Positions 36,190 to 45,095 of a DNA stretch of 64,000 bases are shown in pieces. The DNA lies in the NCBI RefSeq assembly GCF_001658005.1, contig NZ_CP015989.1, positions 1 to 64,000 on the forward strand. The letters are read 5' to 3'. The DNA is from Sphingobium sp. EP60837. GTDB taxonomy: Bacteria > Pseudomonadota > Alphaproteobacteria > Sphingomonadales > Sphingomonadaceae. The position numbers were made by a program, and so were the translations under genes. Within the stretch, counting starts at the first letter, position 1; each line of letters opens with the position of its first letter. A model generated the notes under the pieces. The model was given only the letters and a program-made list of their open reading frames with translations. It did not search any database and was not told the DNA's origin.

Positions 36190-36335
36190 CTATTGCGGTC
36201 GCTTTAAGAAGGAGAACCAGCGGCGGCGTGGGGGCTTTGCGACAATGGGAGGATCGATCTGATCTCCGCCAGCTTCATTCCAGAAGGCTTGCCAGCGTTC
36301 TGATTCAGCGCGGAGAGCTGCGGCGCGCTCATCAA
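36190..36335 (-). pseudogene. 3' gene fragment cut by Tn3 transposon 2
   Basis: Reading leftwards from the transposon end gives about 48 codons to a TAG at 36190-36192: a helical stretch (ERAAALRAESERWQAFWNEA) and a basic, aromatic end (PPRRRWFSFLKRPQ). The codon pattern looks genuine. It is the C-terminus of a gene whose front has been lost at the transposon junction. Function unknown. Confidence 0.5.
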
Positions 36336-36393
36336 GAGGGCATAGCGTGGAAGGTACGCTAAACAACGCTAAGGGAGAACAACCGAGGAACGC

Positions 36394-39363
36394 TTAGGCG
36401 GCGCGGCTGTCCGGCGGAAGATTGAGGGCCTTGCGGCCAGCGGAAGCGGCGGCTCGATCCCAGAGGAAATCGCCGGAAAAGGCAATATGCTCCCAGCCAA
36501 CCGGCGACGTATGGACAAGCAGATCATCGGGGACCGGGGCCGCTGCCGATCGCAGATGCTGGAGGGCGTCGGCCATGTAGATCGTGTTCCAATAGACGAT
36601 CGCCGCGATGACTAGGTTGAGGCCTGATGCCCGATATTGTTGAGCTTCATGGCTGCGGTCGATGATGCGGCCCTGGCGGAAGGTGTAGATCGCTTGCGTC
36701 AGGGCATGGCGCTGCTCGCTGTTGTTAAGGCCGGCATGGCATCGCCGGCGCAGATCGGGATTTTCAAGCCAGTCCAGCATGAACAGGGTCCGTTCGATCT
36801 TGCCGATCTCCTGTAGTGCGACGTCGAGCTGGTTCTGCCGTTCGTAGGCGGCGAGCTTTCGCAGCATGACCGACGGCGCGACGTGGCCAGCCTTGATCGA
36901 CCCCACGAGGCGCAGCACGTCGTCCCATTGTTCATTGATGATGTCGGTGCGGATACGCTTGCCCAACAACGGGGCGATGGACGGATAGGCCGAAACCGGC
37001 GCGATCGGCGCAAGCCGCCTGTCCGGAAAGTCGCGCAGGCGCGGGCAGAAGCGAAATCCCAGCATCGCGCACAGGGCGAAGACATGATCCGTCGCTCCGC
37101 CGGTGTCGGTGTAATGCTCGACGATCCTGAGATCGGTGCCATGGCTGATGAGGCCGTCGAGGACATAGGGCGCTTCATGCGTGGCGGCCGAGATCACATT
37201 GACGTGGTAGGGCCCGCGCTGATCGGAAACATGGGTGTAGAAGCTGAAGCCATGATCGACGCCATAGCGCGCGTTGATGTCGCCGCCCGATGCGCCGCGC
37301 TTCGCGCCCCTGAAGAACTGACCATCGGAACTGGACGTTGTGCCGTCGCCCCATACCCGCGAGAATGGCAGGCGGTGGTGCGCGTTGATGAGGACGGCGA
37401 GCGCCGCGCGGTAGCTCTCGTCGCGGATATAGGCGTCATGGGTCCATAGGAGTTGATCGCGCGTGACGCCCTGGCTCGCGGCGGCCATGCGCGACAGGCC
37501 GAGATTGGTGGCGTCGGCGAGGATCGTGGCGAGCAGCGCATTTTCATTGGGACATAGCTCGCCGGTGCGCAGGTTGGTGAACGCCGAAAGAAAGCCAGTT
37601 TCCTGCGCCACCTCATGTAGCAGTTCGGTGATACGGATGCGTGGCATCATCGCATCGAGCCGGTCGGCCAGGGCTTCGGCGTCGGGCGTTGCGATCGTGC
37701 GAACGGGGGATATCTGGAGGCGGCCGTCGCGGTATCGCACACCCTCCAGAGCGTCGCGCTTCAGGCTCCGGGCGAATTTCTTCAGCCGCCAGTCCAGTTC
37801 GCGGCCCCGCTGTTCGAGCCATTCGCCGGCTGTGGGTGGCAGACCAAGAGCCGACACGATCGGCTTGGCCTTCGGTTCGCTTAGCAGGTAGCTGTCGAAC
37901 TGGCGGTATCCCGTCGATCGTTCCACCCAGACATCACCGGAGCGCAGCTTGTTGCGCAGATGCGCGATAGTCGCGATTTCCCAGAGCCGCCGATTGATCT
38001 TGCCGTCATCGCCCATGACGATTTTCTGCCATTCCTTGCGGAAGGGCATCGGAGCGTCGGCAGGCAGATCGCGCTTGCCCGACCTATTGAGGTCGCGCAG
38101 CATCTCGATAGCGGCAATCGTTTTCGCGCTGCCCTTTCCGGCCCTGAACTGTAGCGCTTCAAGCAGATCAGGGGCGAACTTGCGCAACGTCGCATAGCGG
38201 TCGGCCGCGACCCTCAGCGGATCAAGATTGGCGGTTTCCGCGATCGTCGCCACTTCCGGTCTGGCCTTCAGGAGGGTGTGCCATCCTACTGAGGCATCCA
38301 GGACCTCCATAGGATCTTCGCCAGTATCGACTGCATCGGTGAGCGCGTCGATCGTCCTGCGGAAGATCAGCATCAGCCGGGCCACGTTCTTCGACGTGGC
38401 GGCATAGCTGCGCGCCTGGGCGTTCTTCGCGCGGGTGAAGATGCCGCCGATCAGCTTGTCCGCCATCTCCAGGGCGCTGTCCGTCAGCCGTTCTTCAAGA
38501 TCGAGCAGGAAGGCAACGAGCGTGGCGCGTCGCCGGGAGGGAATATAGCGCTCGATCATATAGGCAGGCGACGCACGGCCTTCCCTGACATATTGCCGAA
38601 ATCGGTCCGCGTGGATGCGGCCCGCGACGTCGGGGGAAATGCCGATCTTCCGCACCTGCCTCAGACGGTCGAGGATCTGGCGGACGTGATCGGGCTTGGC
38701 CGCGACGGGGATGGTCTTAAGCAAGGCGAGATGGCTCATGCCGCCGGCGGCGTCGAAGAGCTGATCGAGGGCCTGGACCTGTTCGGCGCTGAGATCGGCG
38801 ATCAGGGCGTGGGCGGCCTGCTTGCGCGCGCGGGCACGTCCCGCGCTGCTGGCGCGTTCGATGGTGGAGATGGACGGCAGCAAAATCCGGGCCTCGCGCA
38901 GGGCGGTGACCACGCCCATCGCAATCGTCATCCCCTTGTCGGTCGCCCATGCCGTTCTCGCGGCCGCCTCGACCATGAAGGGAATATCGGCGCGGGTTGG
39001 CCCCCGAAGCCCCAAACGCGCCGCCAGCTCACGGGCATGATCCGTCATTGTCTGATCCCGCGCCGCATAGTTGGCCAGCTCGGTTACGTGCAGACCAAGT
39101 TGCTCCGCGACGAAAGCGGCGAGATCATGGGGTATTGCTCCCCTGTCCTGTATCAACTGCGCAAGCGTGATGCCCGGGTGCCGCAGGAGCGCGAGTTGCA
39201 GCGCCACGCCCAACTGGTTCCGTCGCTCCCGTCGCGCGCCGATGATCTCGATATCGGAAGGCTCGAAGGTATAGAGCCGGGCCAAATGGTCGCGATCGGT
39301 CGGGATGGCGAGTATCTGATCGCGTTCGCTCTCGGTCAGGAGTTGATGCTTGCGCTTCGTCAT
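36394..39363 (-). CDS. tnpA: Tn3-family transposase (transposon 2)
   Basis: A 989-residue transposase starting MTKRKHQLLTESERDQI, chosen for its ACAGGAAA site. Contains the family's catalytic stretch RVWGDGTTSSSDGQFF near residues 685-705, the GVDHGFSFYTHVSDQRGPYH block and the terminal PVGWEHIAFSGDFLWD segment. Intact. The protein differs clearly from the transposase of transposon 1, so the two elements are of different subgroups. Confidence 0.92.
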   Translation of the reverse strand: MTKRKHQLLTESERDQILAIPTDRDHLARLYTFEPSDIEIIGARRERRNQLGVALQLALLRHPGITLAQLIQDRGAIPHDLAAFVAEQLGLHVTELANYAARDQTMTDHARELAARLGLRGPTRADIPFMVEAAARTAWATDKGMTIAMGVVTALREARILLPSISTIERASSAGRARARKQAAHALIADLSAEQVQALDQLFDAAGGMSHLALLKTIPVAAKPDHVRQILDRLRQVRKIGISPDVAGRIHADRFRQYVREGRASPAYMIERYIPSRRRATLVAFLLDLEERLTDSALEMADKLIGGIFTRAKNAQARSYAATSKNVARLMLIFRRTIDALTDAVDTGEDPMEVLDASVGWHTLLKARPEVATIAETANLDPLRVAADRYATLRKFAPDLLEALQFRAGKGSAKTIAAIEMLRDLNRSGKRDLPADAPMPFRKEWQKIVMGDDGKINRRLWEIATIAHLRNKLRSGDVWVERSTGYRQFDSYLLSEPKAKPIVSALGLPPTAGEWLEQRGRELDWRLKKFARSLKRDALEGVRYRDGRLQISPVRTIATPDAEALADRLDAMMPRIRITELLHEVAQETGFLSAFTNLRTGELCPNENALLATILADATNLGLSRMAAASQGVTRDQLLWTHDAYIRDESYRAALAVLINAHHRLPFSRVWGDGTTSSSDGQFFRGAKRGASGGDINARYGVDHGFSFYTHVSDQRGPYHVNVISAATHEAPYVLDGLISHGTDLRIVEHYTDTGGATDHVFALCAMLGFRFCPRLRDFPDRRLAPIAPVSAYPSIAPLLGKRIRTDIINEQWDDVLRLVGSIKAGHVAPSVMLRKLAAYERQNQLDVALQEIGKIERTLFMLDWLENPDLRRRCHAGLNNSEQRHALTQAIYTFRQGRIIDRSHEAQQYRASGLNLVIAAIVYWNTIYMADALQHLRSAAAPVPDDLLVHTSPVGWEHIAFSGDFLWDRAAASAGRKALNLPPDSRAA

Positions 39364-39503
39364 GCCGTTTCCTGTCCACAAAAGGTCATCTGGGCCTATG
39401 GACAGCGAGGAGTAAAGAGACATAGTATGTGGACGGATATGGGTGGGGCGCAGCGGCTGCCCTCCATAGCGTCCACAGAACGACCGTTTGGGAGACGTGC
39501 GGC
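39364..39503. promoter_or_regulatory. Putative res site of Tn3 transposon 2
   Basis: The 140 bp between divergent tnpA and tnpR carry repeated GTCCAC/TATGGACA half-sites: TGTCCACA ... TATGGACA at 39373-39404, TATGTGGAC near 39426 and CCATAGCGTCCACA near 39464. Three spaced dyads are the normal architecture of a resolution site that also holds both promoters. Confidence 0.6.
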
Positions 39504-40073
39504 ATGGGTGATATTCTGGGCTATGCCCGCGTCAGCACCGGCGATCAGGACGTTGCGGGCCAGACCATGCGTCTGGAGAAGGCTGGCGCCATCAAAATCT
39601 TCACCGATGTCATTTCAGGTAAGAGCATGGAACGGCCCGGTCTGGCTGAGCTAATCGCCTATGCCCGCAAGGGTGACACGCTGGCGGTGGTCCGCCTCGA
39701 TCGGCTTGGGCGCTCGCTTGCCGAACTTCTCACCACGGTTGAGACGCTACGCGGTCAGGGCATCGCGCTCCTGAGCCTTGAAGAAAAGATCGACACTTCG
39801 TCAGCTGCCGGCGAGCTCATCTTCCATGTGTTTGGGGCCATCGCCCATTTTGAGCGACGGCTGATTTCTGAGCGAACCAGAGATGGTATTGCCGCCGCCC
39901 GTGCTAAGGGCAAACAGCCTGGCCGTCAGCCGCTGGACATGTCCAAAGTGGATGCGGCCATCAAGCTGGTCGAAGCTCGTATCTCGCCTACCGAAGCAGC
40001 GCGGCAACTCGGCATCGGCCGATCGACCATTTATCGCGAAATGCGTAGGATGGGAATCGAACGGCCCGCCTGA
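39504..40073 (+). CDS. tnpR: Tn3-family serine resolvase (transposon 2)
   Basis: A 189-residue resolvase, standard length: MGDILGYARVSTGDQD with the catalytic serine near residue 11, VVRLDRLGRSLAELL, ERTRDGIAAARAKGK at the domain junction and a terminal helix-turn-helix (SPTEAARQLGIGRSTIYREM). Start at 39504, downstream of the dyads. It resolves cointegrates. Confidence 0.92.
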   Translation: MGDILGYARVSTGDQDVAGQTMRLEKAGAIKIFTDVISGKSMERPGLAELIAYARKGDTLAVVRLDRLGRSLAELLTTVETLRGQGIALLSLEEKIDTSSAAGELIFHVFGAIAHFERRLISERTRDGIAAARAKGKQPGRQPLDMSKVDAAIKLVEARISPTEAARQLGIGRSTIYREMRRMGIERPA

Positions 40074-40156
40074 TTAAGCGTCCGTCCGTTCGCATCGAGC
40101 GTTCGCCATGCGTTCTCGCTTAGCGTTGTTTAGCGTACTTTCCACGCTATGCCCTC

Positions 40157-40367
40157 GATGAGCGTCGGGCGCAATTTTGACGAGATATTGCGCGTGATCG
40201 ACGCGCTCCAGCTTGGCGATGCGAAACGGATCGCGACCCCTGCGGACTGGCAAAAAGGCAAGGAAGTGATCATCCCTCCCTCGATCAAGGACGAGGAAGC
40301 CCGCACGCTCTTCCCGCAAGGCTGGACCGAGCACCGGCCATATCTACGGACCGTGCTGGTCGACTAA
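40157..40367 (+). pseudogene. 1-Cys peroxiredoxin (Prx6-type), C-terminal remnant
   Basis: Immediately after the transposon end the frame encodes about 69 residues beginning SVGRNFDEILRVIDALQL and continuing with the family's ATPADWQKGKEVIIPPSIKDE and FPQGW segments. This is the C-terminal arm of Prx6-type peroxiredoxins; the thioredoxin-fold domain with the catalytic cysteine is gone. The transposon cut it. A separate intact peroxiredoxin lies at 40831. Confidence 0.8.
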
Positions 40368-40427
40368 GGCAAAACTCCAGTTGATCAGATGAGTCCATCT
40401 GGTTGGAACTGCTTTGAAACACTGCAA

Positions 40428-40451
40428 CTGCGAGGCTTTCGAGCCTCGCAG
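40428..40451. terminator. UUCG-loop hairpin at the end of the arsR operon
   Basis: Stem CTGCGAGGCT / AGCCTCGCAG with TTCG loop, 2 bp beyond the arsR stop on the minus strand. No strong T run follows, so efficiency is uncertain. Confidence 0.6.
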
Positions 40452-40453
40452 CG

Positions 40454-40834
40454 TCACTTGCGCGGCGTGATGCGGGCGAACATCGCGGCACCGCCCCCGG
40501 CCTGCATCCGAGCTGCCACGCTGTCGGCACGGGAGATCGCCACCGTTCCCGCAAAGGCATCAAGCAAGGCGCTAACTTCAGCGATACGGGCCTGGTTGAT
40601 GCGATAGAAAACCAGCTTCGCCTCGCGTCGCGTATGGACAAGGTCGGCCTTTCGCAGAACACCGAGCTGCTGGCTAAGGCCGGGCTGCACGACATTGGCT
40701 AACTGCTCGATCTCGCCGACCGAGCGCTCGCCATCAATGAGCGTGCGCAACAGGGAGAGGCGCACCGGATGCGCTAGCGCCCGGAGCAATTCCGCTGCGG
40801 CATCGAGATCAAGCGTCGCGATGTCCGCCATCAT
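40454..40834 (-). CDS. ArsR-family regulator without cysteines
   Basis: A 126-residue winged-helix repressor: LLRALAHPVRLSLLRTLIDGERSVGEIEQ, recognition region QPGLSQQLGVLRKADLV and the wing RREAKLVFYRI. It looks like the BigR/SqrR branch that controls sulfide genes, but that branch senses persulfide with two cysteines and this protein has none, so sensing must work another way. It overlaps the peroxiredoxin gene by 4 bp and lies divergent from the persulfide dioxygenase operon, with an inverted repeat in the gap. Confidence 0.8.
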   Translation of the reverse strand: MMADIATLDLDAAAELLRALAHPVRLSLLRTLIDGERSVGEIEQLANVVQPGLSQQLGVLRKADLVHTRREAKLVFYRINQARIAEVSALLDAFAGTVAISRADSVAARMQAGGGAAMFARITPRK

Positions 40835-41490
40835 GCCTGATCCTTGATCGGCGTATAGAACCAGTCGGTGCCGGCGGGCGCGGCCAGCACGTCGGCGACA
40901 TCGTGGCTCGGGACCGCGAGCAGATCGCCGCCCGGCATCCAGCCTTCCGGCGCCAGCGCCGATCCGTCATGCACACGCTGAAGCGCGGCGACGAGGCGCA
41001 ACATCTCCTCTACGGAGCGCCCGACGCTCGCCGGGTAGCAGGTCGAGGCCCGCAAAATTCCATCCGGATCGAGGAAATAGGTCGTCCGCACCGCGCTGGC
41101 GTCCATCGCGTTTGGGCCGACCATGCCATAGGCGCGCGCGATCTCCAGCGTTGGGTCCTCAATGATCGGGAAGTCCACGACGACATCGAACCGATCGCGG
41201 ATCGCGCGGATCCAGGCGAGGTGGGAAAACAGGCTGTCGACCGACAGCGCCATCAGTTCGCATCCCAACGCCGCAAACCGGTCATGCGCGCGCGCGATCG
41301 ACACAAACTCACTGGTGCAGACCGGCGTGAAATCCGCGGGATGCGAAAAGAGCGCAAGCCAGCGCCCTCGGAAATCCGAAAGTGACACCGGGCCACGGGT
41401 CGAGCGGGCGGTGAAATCCGGCGCTTCCTCGCCAAGGCGCAACGCGGAACAGGAGGGGAGTTCAGGAGCCAAATCGAACCTTTCATTCAT
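40831..41490 (-). CDS. Peroxiredoxin (AhpC/TSA family)
   Basis: A 219-residue peroxiredoxin with the active-site motif FSHPADFTPVCTSEF near residues 45-60 (catalytic cysteine in PVCT) and the Prx6-like end (RSVEEMLRLVAALQRV, then APEGWMPGGDLLAVP). It reduces peroxides and possibly persulfide-derived species in the cytoplasm. The ATG at 41490 is preferred because the conserved fold starts soon after; upstream ATGs at 41502 and 41508 are possible. It is followed by arsR in one operon. Confidence 0.85.
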   Translation of the reverse strand: MNERFDLAPELPSCSALRLGEEAPDFTARSTRGPVSLSDFRGRWLALFSHPADFTPVCTSEFVSIARAHDRFAALGCELMALSVDSLFSHLAWIRAIRDRFDVVVDFPIIEDPTLEIARAYGMVGPNAMDASAVRTTYFLDPDGILRASTCYPASVGRSVEEMLRLVAALQRVHDGSALAPEGWMPGGDLLAVPSHDVADVLAAPAGTDWFYTPIKDQA

Positions 41491-41531
41491 GCTGATCGAC
41501 ATTGTCATCAATCTCGTCGGTTGACGCAACG

Positions 41532-41546
41532 ATAATGCTCGATTAT
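41532..41546. promoter_or_regulatory. Candidate ArsR operator in the divergent promoter region
   Basis: Inverted repeat ATAAT-GCTCG-ATTAT lies in the 92-bp gap between the peroxiredoxin and dioxygenase starts. BigR-type operators are short AT-rich dyads, so this is the best candidate; no other dyad is seen in the gap. Confidence 0.45.
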
Positions 41547-41582
41547 TTGAAACGTGTAACTGAGAAAGTTTGGAGAGTCGAG

Positions 41583-42515
41583 ATGGACCACCCTGATGAG
41601 CCGCTCATGCTCGCAACGCAGATTGTGACGGACACCCGGGCCGGCGAAGTGCCCGCGCCGGTCGTGCGCTCGTTTTTTGACGAGCCGACATTTACCGCCA
41701 GCTATGTGGTTCATGATCCAGTGACTTGCGCCGCAGCGATTATCGACAGCGTGATGGATTTTGATCCTGCATCAGGCCGAACCAAAAATAGTTCTGCGCA
41801 GGCGATCATCGATTATGTCCAGGCGGAAGGGCTCAAAGTCGAATGGCTGCTGGAAACGCATGCCCATGCAGATCATCTGTCTGCCGCGCCGTTCCTCCAG
41901 GAAAGGCTCGGCGGCAAGCTCGCGATCGGTCGCGCGATCACGACAGTCCAGAGCGTGTTCGGCAAGATCTTCAACGAAGGCACGCAGTTCGAGCGTGACG
42001 GGTCGCAATTCGACAATCTGTTCGATGACGGCGACGGGTTCTCGATCGGTTCGATTCCTGCGGTCGCGCTGCATGTGCCAGGGCATACGCCCGCCGACTT
42101 GGCCTATGTGATCGGCGATGCGGTGTTCACCGGCGATACGCTGTTCATGCCGGACTATGGCACCGCTCGCGCGGATTTTCCGGGCGGCGATGCGCGAATG
42201 CTTTATCGCTCGATCCGCCGCCTGATGGATTTGCCGCGTGAGACGCGCACTTTCCTTTGCCATGACTACAAAGCGCCGGGCCGCGACGACTTTGTGTGGG
42301 AAACCACCATCGGCCAGGAACGCGCTTCCAATGTCCATGTCCACGAAGGCGTAGGCGAGGACGAATTTGTCGAGATGCGCACCCGGCGTGACGCGACGCT
42401 AGGGATGCCGCGGCTCATCCTTCCCTCGATACAGGTGAATATGCGCGGCGGGCATCTGCCTGAGCCAGAAGAGAATGGCACGCGCTACCTCAAGCTCCCG
42501 CTGGATGTGCTGTGA
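41583..42515 (+). CDS. Persulfide dioxygenase-like metallo-beta-lactamase-fold hydrolase
   Basis: A 310-residue MBL-fold protein. It has the metal-binding signature THAHADH near residues 93-99, the downstream HVPGHTPADLAY and GDTLF ligands, and FLCHDYKAPGRDDF at the end of the fold, as in ETHE1 and Blh-type persulfide dioxygenases. It should oxidise glutathione persulfide to sulfite with iron. The start at 41583 is selected because GGAGAGTCGAG precedes it; upstream frame codons overlap the promoter region. First gene of the sulfur operon; its stop overlaps the next start (TGATG). Confidence 0.85.
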   Translation: MDHPDEPLMLATQIVTDTRAGEVPAPVVRSFFDEPTFTASYVVHDPVTCAAAIIDSVMDFDPASGRTKNSSAQAIIDYVQAEGLKVEWLLETHAHADHLSAAPFLQERLGGKLAIGRAITTVQSVFGKIFNEGTQFERDGSQFDNLFDDGDGFSIGSIPAVALHVPGHTPADLAYVIGDAVFTGDTLFMPDYGTARADFPGGDARMLYRSIRRLMDLPRETRTFLCHDYKAPGRDDFVWETTIGQERASNVHVHEGVGEDEFVEMRTRRDATLGMPRLILPSIQVNMRGGHLPEPEENGTRYLKLPLDVL

Positions 42516-42946
42516 TGCCTGATTATGCGATGCCAGTGCAGGGGCTGATCGGCGGCCTGATGATCGGCACGGCGGCTGCTATCATGCTGCTGGGCGCGGG
42601 CCGCATCGCTGGCGTCAGCGGCATGGCAGCGCGGGCGATCGGGCTGGGCGGCGGCGCACCGCGCACGCTCGCGCTGGCATTCATCATCGGCCTGCCTCTC
42701 GGCGCGGCACTTGTCGCATGGGCGGCGGGACCGATCCTGTCACGCTTCCCCATGAGCATGGCAACGCTCGCGGTAGCAGGGCTCATCGTCGGCATCGGCA
42801 CGCGGCTTGGCTCGGGCTGCACGTCCGGTCATGGCGTATGCGGCATGTCGCGCCTGTCTAGGCGATCCATCGTTGCGACCTTTACCTTCATGGCGACCGG
42901 CTTCGCGACGGTGGCAATCGTCAATGCGGTCGGGGGCGGCTGGTGA
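42515..42946 (+). CDS. YeeE/YedE sulfur transport protein
   Basis: A 143-residue membrane protein of the YeeE/YedE (DUF395) family, with about four hydrophobic segments and the family signature GSGCTSGHGVCG, whose cysteines are thought to bind sulfur species. It is the first of a split pair; together with the next gene it matches the two halves of YeeE, which carries thiosulfate across the inner membrane. Start overlaps the dioxygenase stop by one base. Confidence 0.88.
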   Translation: MPDYAMPVQGLIGGLMIGTAAAIMLLGAGRIAGVSGMAARAIGLGGGAPRTLALAFIIGLPLGAALVAWAAGPILSRFPMSMATLAVAGLIVGIGTRLGSGCTSGHGVCGMSRLSRRSIVATFTFMATGFATVAIVNAVGGGW

Positions 42947-43383
42947 TCCGCGGCATGATCGGCCTTGCCTCCGGCCTGCTGTTCGGCGCGGGCCTCGCCG
43001 TGTCGGGCATGCTGGACCCCGTGCGGGTCCGCAGCTTCCTCGACCTGTTCGGTGCCTGGGATCCCACCCTTGCCTTCGTCATGGGCGGCGCGATGACCCC
43101 CATGGCAATCGCCTGGCTGATCCAGCGGCGGATGGCGGCGCCTGTTGCCGATGCCGATTTTCATCTGCCCGACACCGATCCGGTCACGCCGCGCCTGCTC
43201 GGGGGGTCTGCCTTGTTCGGCATCGGATGGGGGCTCGGTGGCCTTTGCCCAGGCCCGGCGCTGGCCGCATTTGCCATCAATCCTCCGGCAGCCGCCGTTT
43301 TCACTGCTGCGATGGCGGTCGGCTTCGCGATCGTCTGGGCGCTTGATCGCCCGTCGGGACCGCGAACGCCGGTCCATGCCTGA
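42943..43383 (+). CDS. YeeE/YedE sulfur transport protein, second half
   Basis: A 146-residue membrane protein with GTG start, overlapping the preceding gene by 4 bp. Carries the family's second motif GIGWGLGGLCPGPAL with a conserved cysteine. Partner of the upstream subunit in importing or exporting sulfur compounds. Confidence 0.88.
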   Translation: MIRGMIGLASGLLFGAGLAVSGMLDPVRVRSFLDLFGAWDPTLAFVMGGAMTPMAIAWLIQRRMAAPVADADFHLPDTDPVTPRLLGGSALFGIGWGLGGLCPGPALAAFAINPPAAAVFTAAMAVGFAIVWALDRPSGPRTPVHA

Positions 43384-43404
43384 ACTCAGAAAAGGAGAGG
43401 TTCG

Positions 43405-45090
43405 ATGATCCCCCATAAGCTCGACGAGAAACTACTCGTTTGCGCCCAGATTACGCCGGAAGATATTGACCAGGTCGCATCTGCTGGCGTCCGTCAGATC
43501 ATCAACAACCGGCCTGATGGCGAAGAGCCCGGCCAACCCTTCTCGGCCGACCTGAAGGCACAGGCTGAAGCGCTCGGCATTGCCTATCGTCATATTCCCA
43601 TCAGCGGTGGCAATTTTGACGAGGCATCCGTTACGGACTTTGGCGATGCGCTAGCATATGCCGATGGTCTGACCCTCGCTTTCTGCCGGACAGGCACCCG
43701 CGCCACGACGCTTTGGGCATTGTCCCAGGCCGGATCGCGCCCGACCGCCGCCATCCTGAGCGCGGCAAATGCGGCTGGCTATGACCTGTCGCAATTGCGC
43801 GGTCGGATCGAGACCGCATCGGCCAGCAGTCCGGATGGCCCCGCGACTGATCGCCCTGCGGCCACCTATGACGTTGTCATTGTCGGCGGCGGCGCAGGCG
43901 GCATCGCAACGGCGGCATCGATCCTCAAGCGGGATCCCAAGCTTTCGGTGGCGATCATCGAACCGCGTACCGAACATTATTACCAGCCCGGCTGGACGAT
44001 GGTCGGTGCAGGCGTGTTCGAACCGAAGTCGACCTGCCATTCGATGGCGTCGGTGATGCCCAAGGGTGTCACCTGGATCAGGGAAGCTGCTCAAAGTTTT
44101 CAACCCGAACAGGATCAGGTGACGACCGCAAATGGCAGCGCGATCGGCTACCGCGCGCTGGTCATTGCGCCGGGCAATGTGCTGGATTGGGATGCGATCG
44201 ACGGGCTGGCGGCAACATTGGGCCAGAATGGCGTGACCTCCAATTATCGCTACGACACAGCGCCCTACACCTGGAACCTGGTGCGCAATCTGCGGGAAGG
44301 CGTGGCGCTGTTCACCCAGCCGCCGATGCCCATCAAATGCGCTGGTGCGCCGCAGAAGGCGATGTACCTGTCGTGCGACAACTGGCTTGAACGCGGTGTC
44401 CTGAACAACATCGATGTTGCCTTCCACAATGCAGGCGGCGTGCTGTTCGGCGTGAAGGACTATGTGCCCGCACTGATGGGCTATGTCGAGCGGTACGGCA
44501 TCGACCTCAATTTCGAATCTACCCTGATCGCGGTCGACGGCGGGGCGAAAACTGCGACCTTCCGCGAAAAGGCGGGCGAAGTGACGCGCGCGTTCGACAT
44601 GATGCATGTAACCCCGCCCCAGATCGCGCCGCGCTTCGTTGCCGACAGCCCGCTGGCGGACAAAGCAGGCTATGTCGAGGTTGATCAGGTGACGATGCGT
44701 CACGTCCGCTACTCCAATATCTTCGGCCTTGGCGATGGTGGCTCCACGCCCAATGCCAAGACTGCCGCCGCGGTGCGCAAGCAGGCGCCGATCGTGGCGG
44801 TCAATCTGCTCGCCATGCTGAAGGGTGGCGAGCCGGTTGCCGGCTATGATGGCTACGGCTCGTGCCCCCTCACTGTGGAGAAGGGCAAGATCGTGCTTGC
44901 CGAGTTCGGCTATGGTGGCAAGCTCATGCCCAGCTTCCCAAAATGGCTGATCGATGGGACGCAGCCGGCCAGGTTATCGTGGCTCCTCAAATCCGAAGCG
45001 CTGCCCTGGATTTACTGGAACGGCATGCTCAAGGGTCACGAGTGGCTGGTGGAGCCGCAACCGATCGAACGCGTCCGTCAGGCGGCGTGA
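43405..45090 (+). CDS. Fusion of DUF442 (TIGR01244) phosphatase-like domain and type II sulfide:quinone oxidoreductase
   Basis: 561 residues in two domains. Residues 1-110 are the DUF442 rhodanese/phosphatase-like fold with FCRTGTR (Cys94). Residues 152-561 are an FAD-dependent sulfide:quinone oxidoreductase of the mitochondrial-like class: VIVGGGAGGIATAASIL for FAD, C211 in KSTCHSM, C312 in KCAGAPQK and C487 in GSCPLTV. C312 and C487 correspond to the pair that carries the sulfane sulfur. The enzyme oxidises sulfide, passing electrons to quinone and sulfur to an acceptor; the fused domain may handle the persulfide. GGAGAGG site before the start. Confidence 0.9.
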   Translation: MIPHKLDEKLLVCAQITPEDIDQVASAGVRQIINNRPDGEEPGQPFSADLKAQAEALGIAYRHIPISGGNFDEASVTDFGDALAYADGLTLAFCRTGTRATTLWALSQAGSRPTAAILSAANAAGYDLSQLRGRIETASASSPDGPATDRPAATYDVVIVGGGAGGIATAASILKRDPKLSVAIIEPRTEHYYQPGWTMVGAGVFEPKSTCHSMASVMPKGVTWIREAAQSFQPEQDQVTTANGSAIGYRALVIAPGNVLDWDAIDGLAATLGQNGVTSNYRYDTAPYTWNLVRNLREGVALFTQPPMPIKCAGAPQKAMYLSCDNWLERGVLNNIDVAFHNAGGVLFGVKDYVPALMGYVERYGIDLNFESTLIAVDGGAKTATFREKAGEVTRAFDMMHVTPPQIAPRFVADSPLADKAGYVEVDQVTMRHVRYSNIFGLGDGGSTPNAKTAAAVRKQAPIVAVNLLAMLKGGEPVAGYDGYGSCPLTVEKGKIVLAEFGYGGKLMPSFPKWLIDGTQPARLSWLLKSEALPWIYWNGMLKGHEWLVEPQPIERVRQAA

Positions 45091-45095
45091 TCGTC

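Larger units (their letters stand above)
36336..40156. mobile_element. Tn3-family transposon 2
   Basis: A 3821-bp element bounded by 45-bp inverted repeats with two mismatches (36336-36380 and 40112-40156), beginning GAGGGCATAGCGTGGAA. Transposase and resolvase are divergent around a resolution region. Flanking 5-mers (ATCAA left, GATGA right) do not match, and the two flanks are parts of unrelated genes, so sequence next to it was deleted or exchanged. Confidence 0.88.

Noticed and set aside
44862..45095. 78-codon extension in front of tauE inside the SQR gene
   Set aside because: Antiphase to the SQR coding frame; tauE has a good start at 45096 or 45087.
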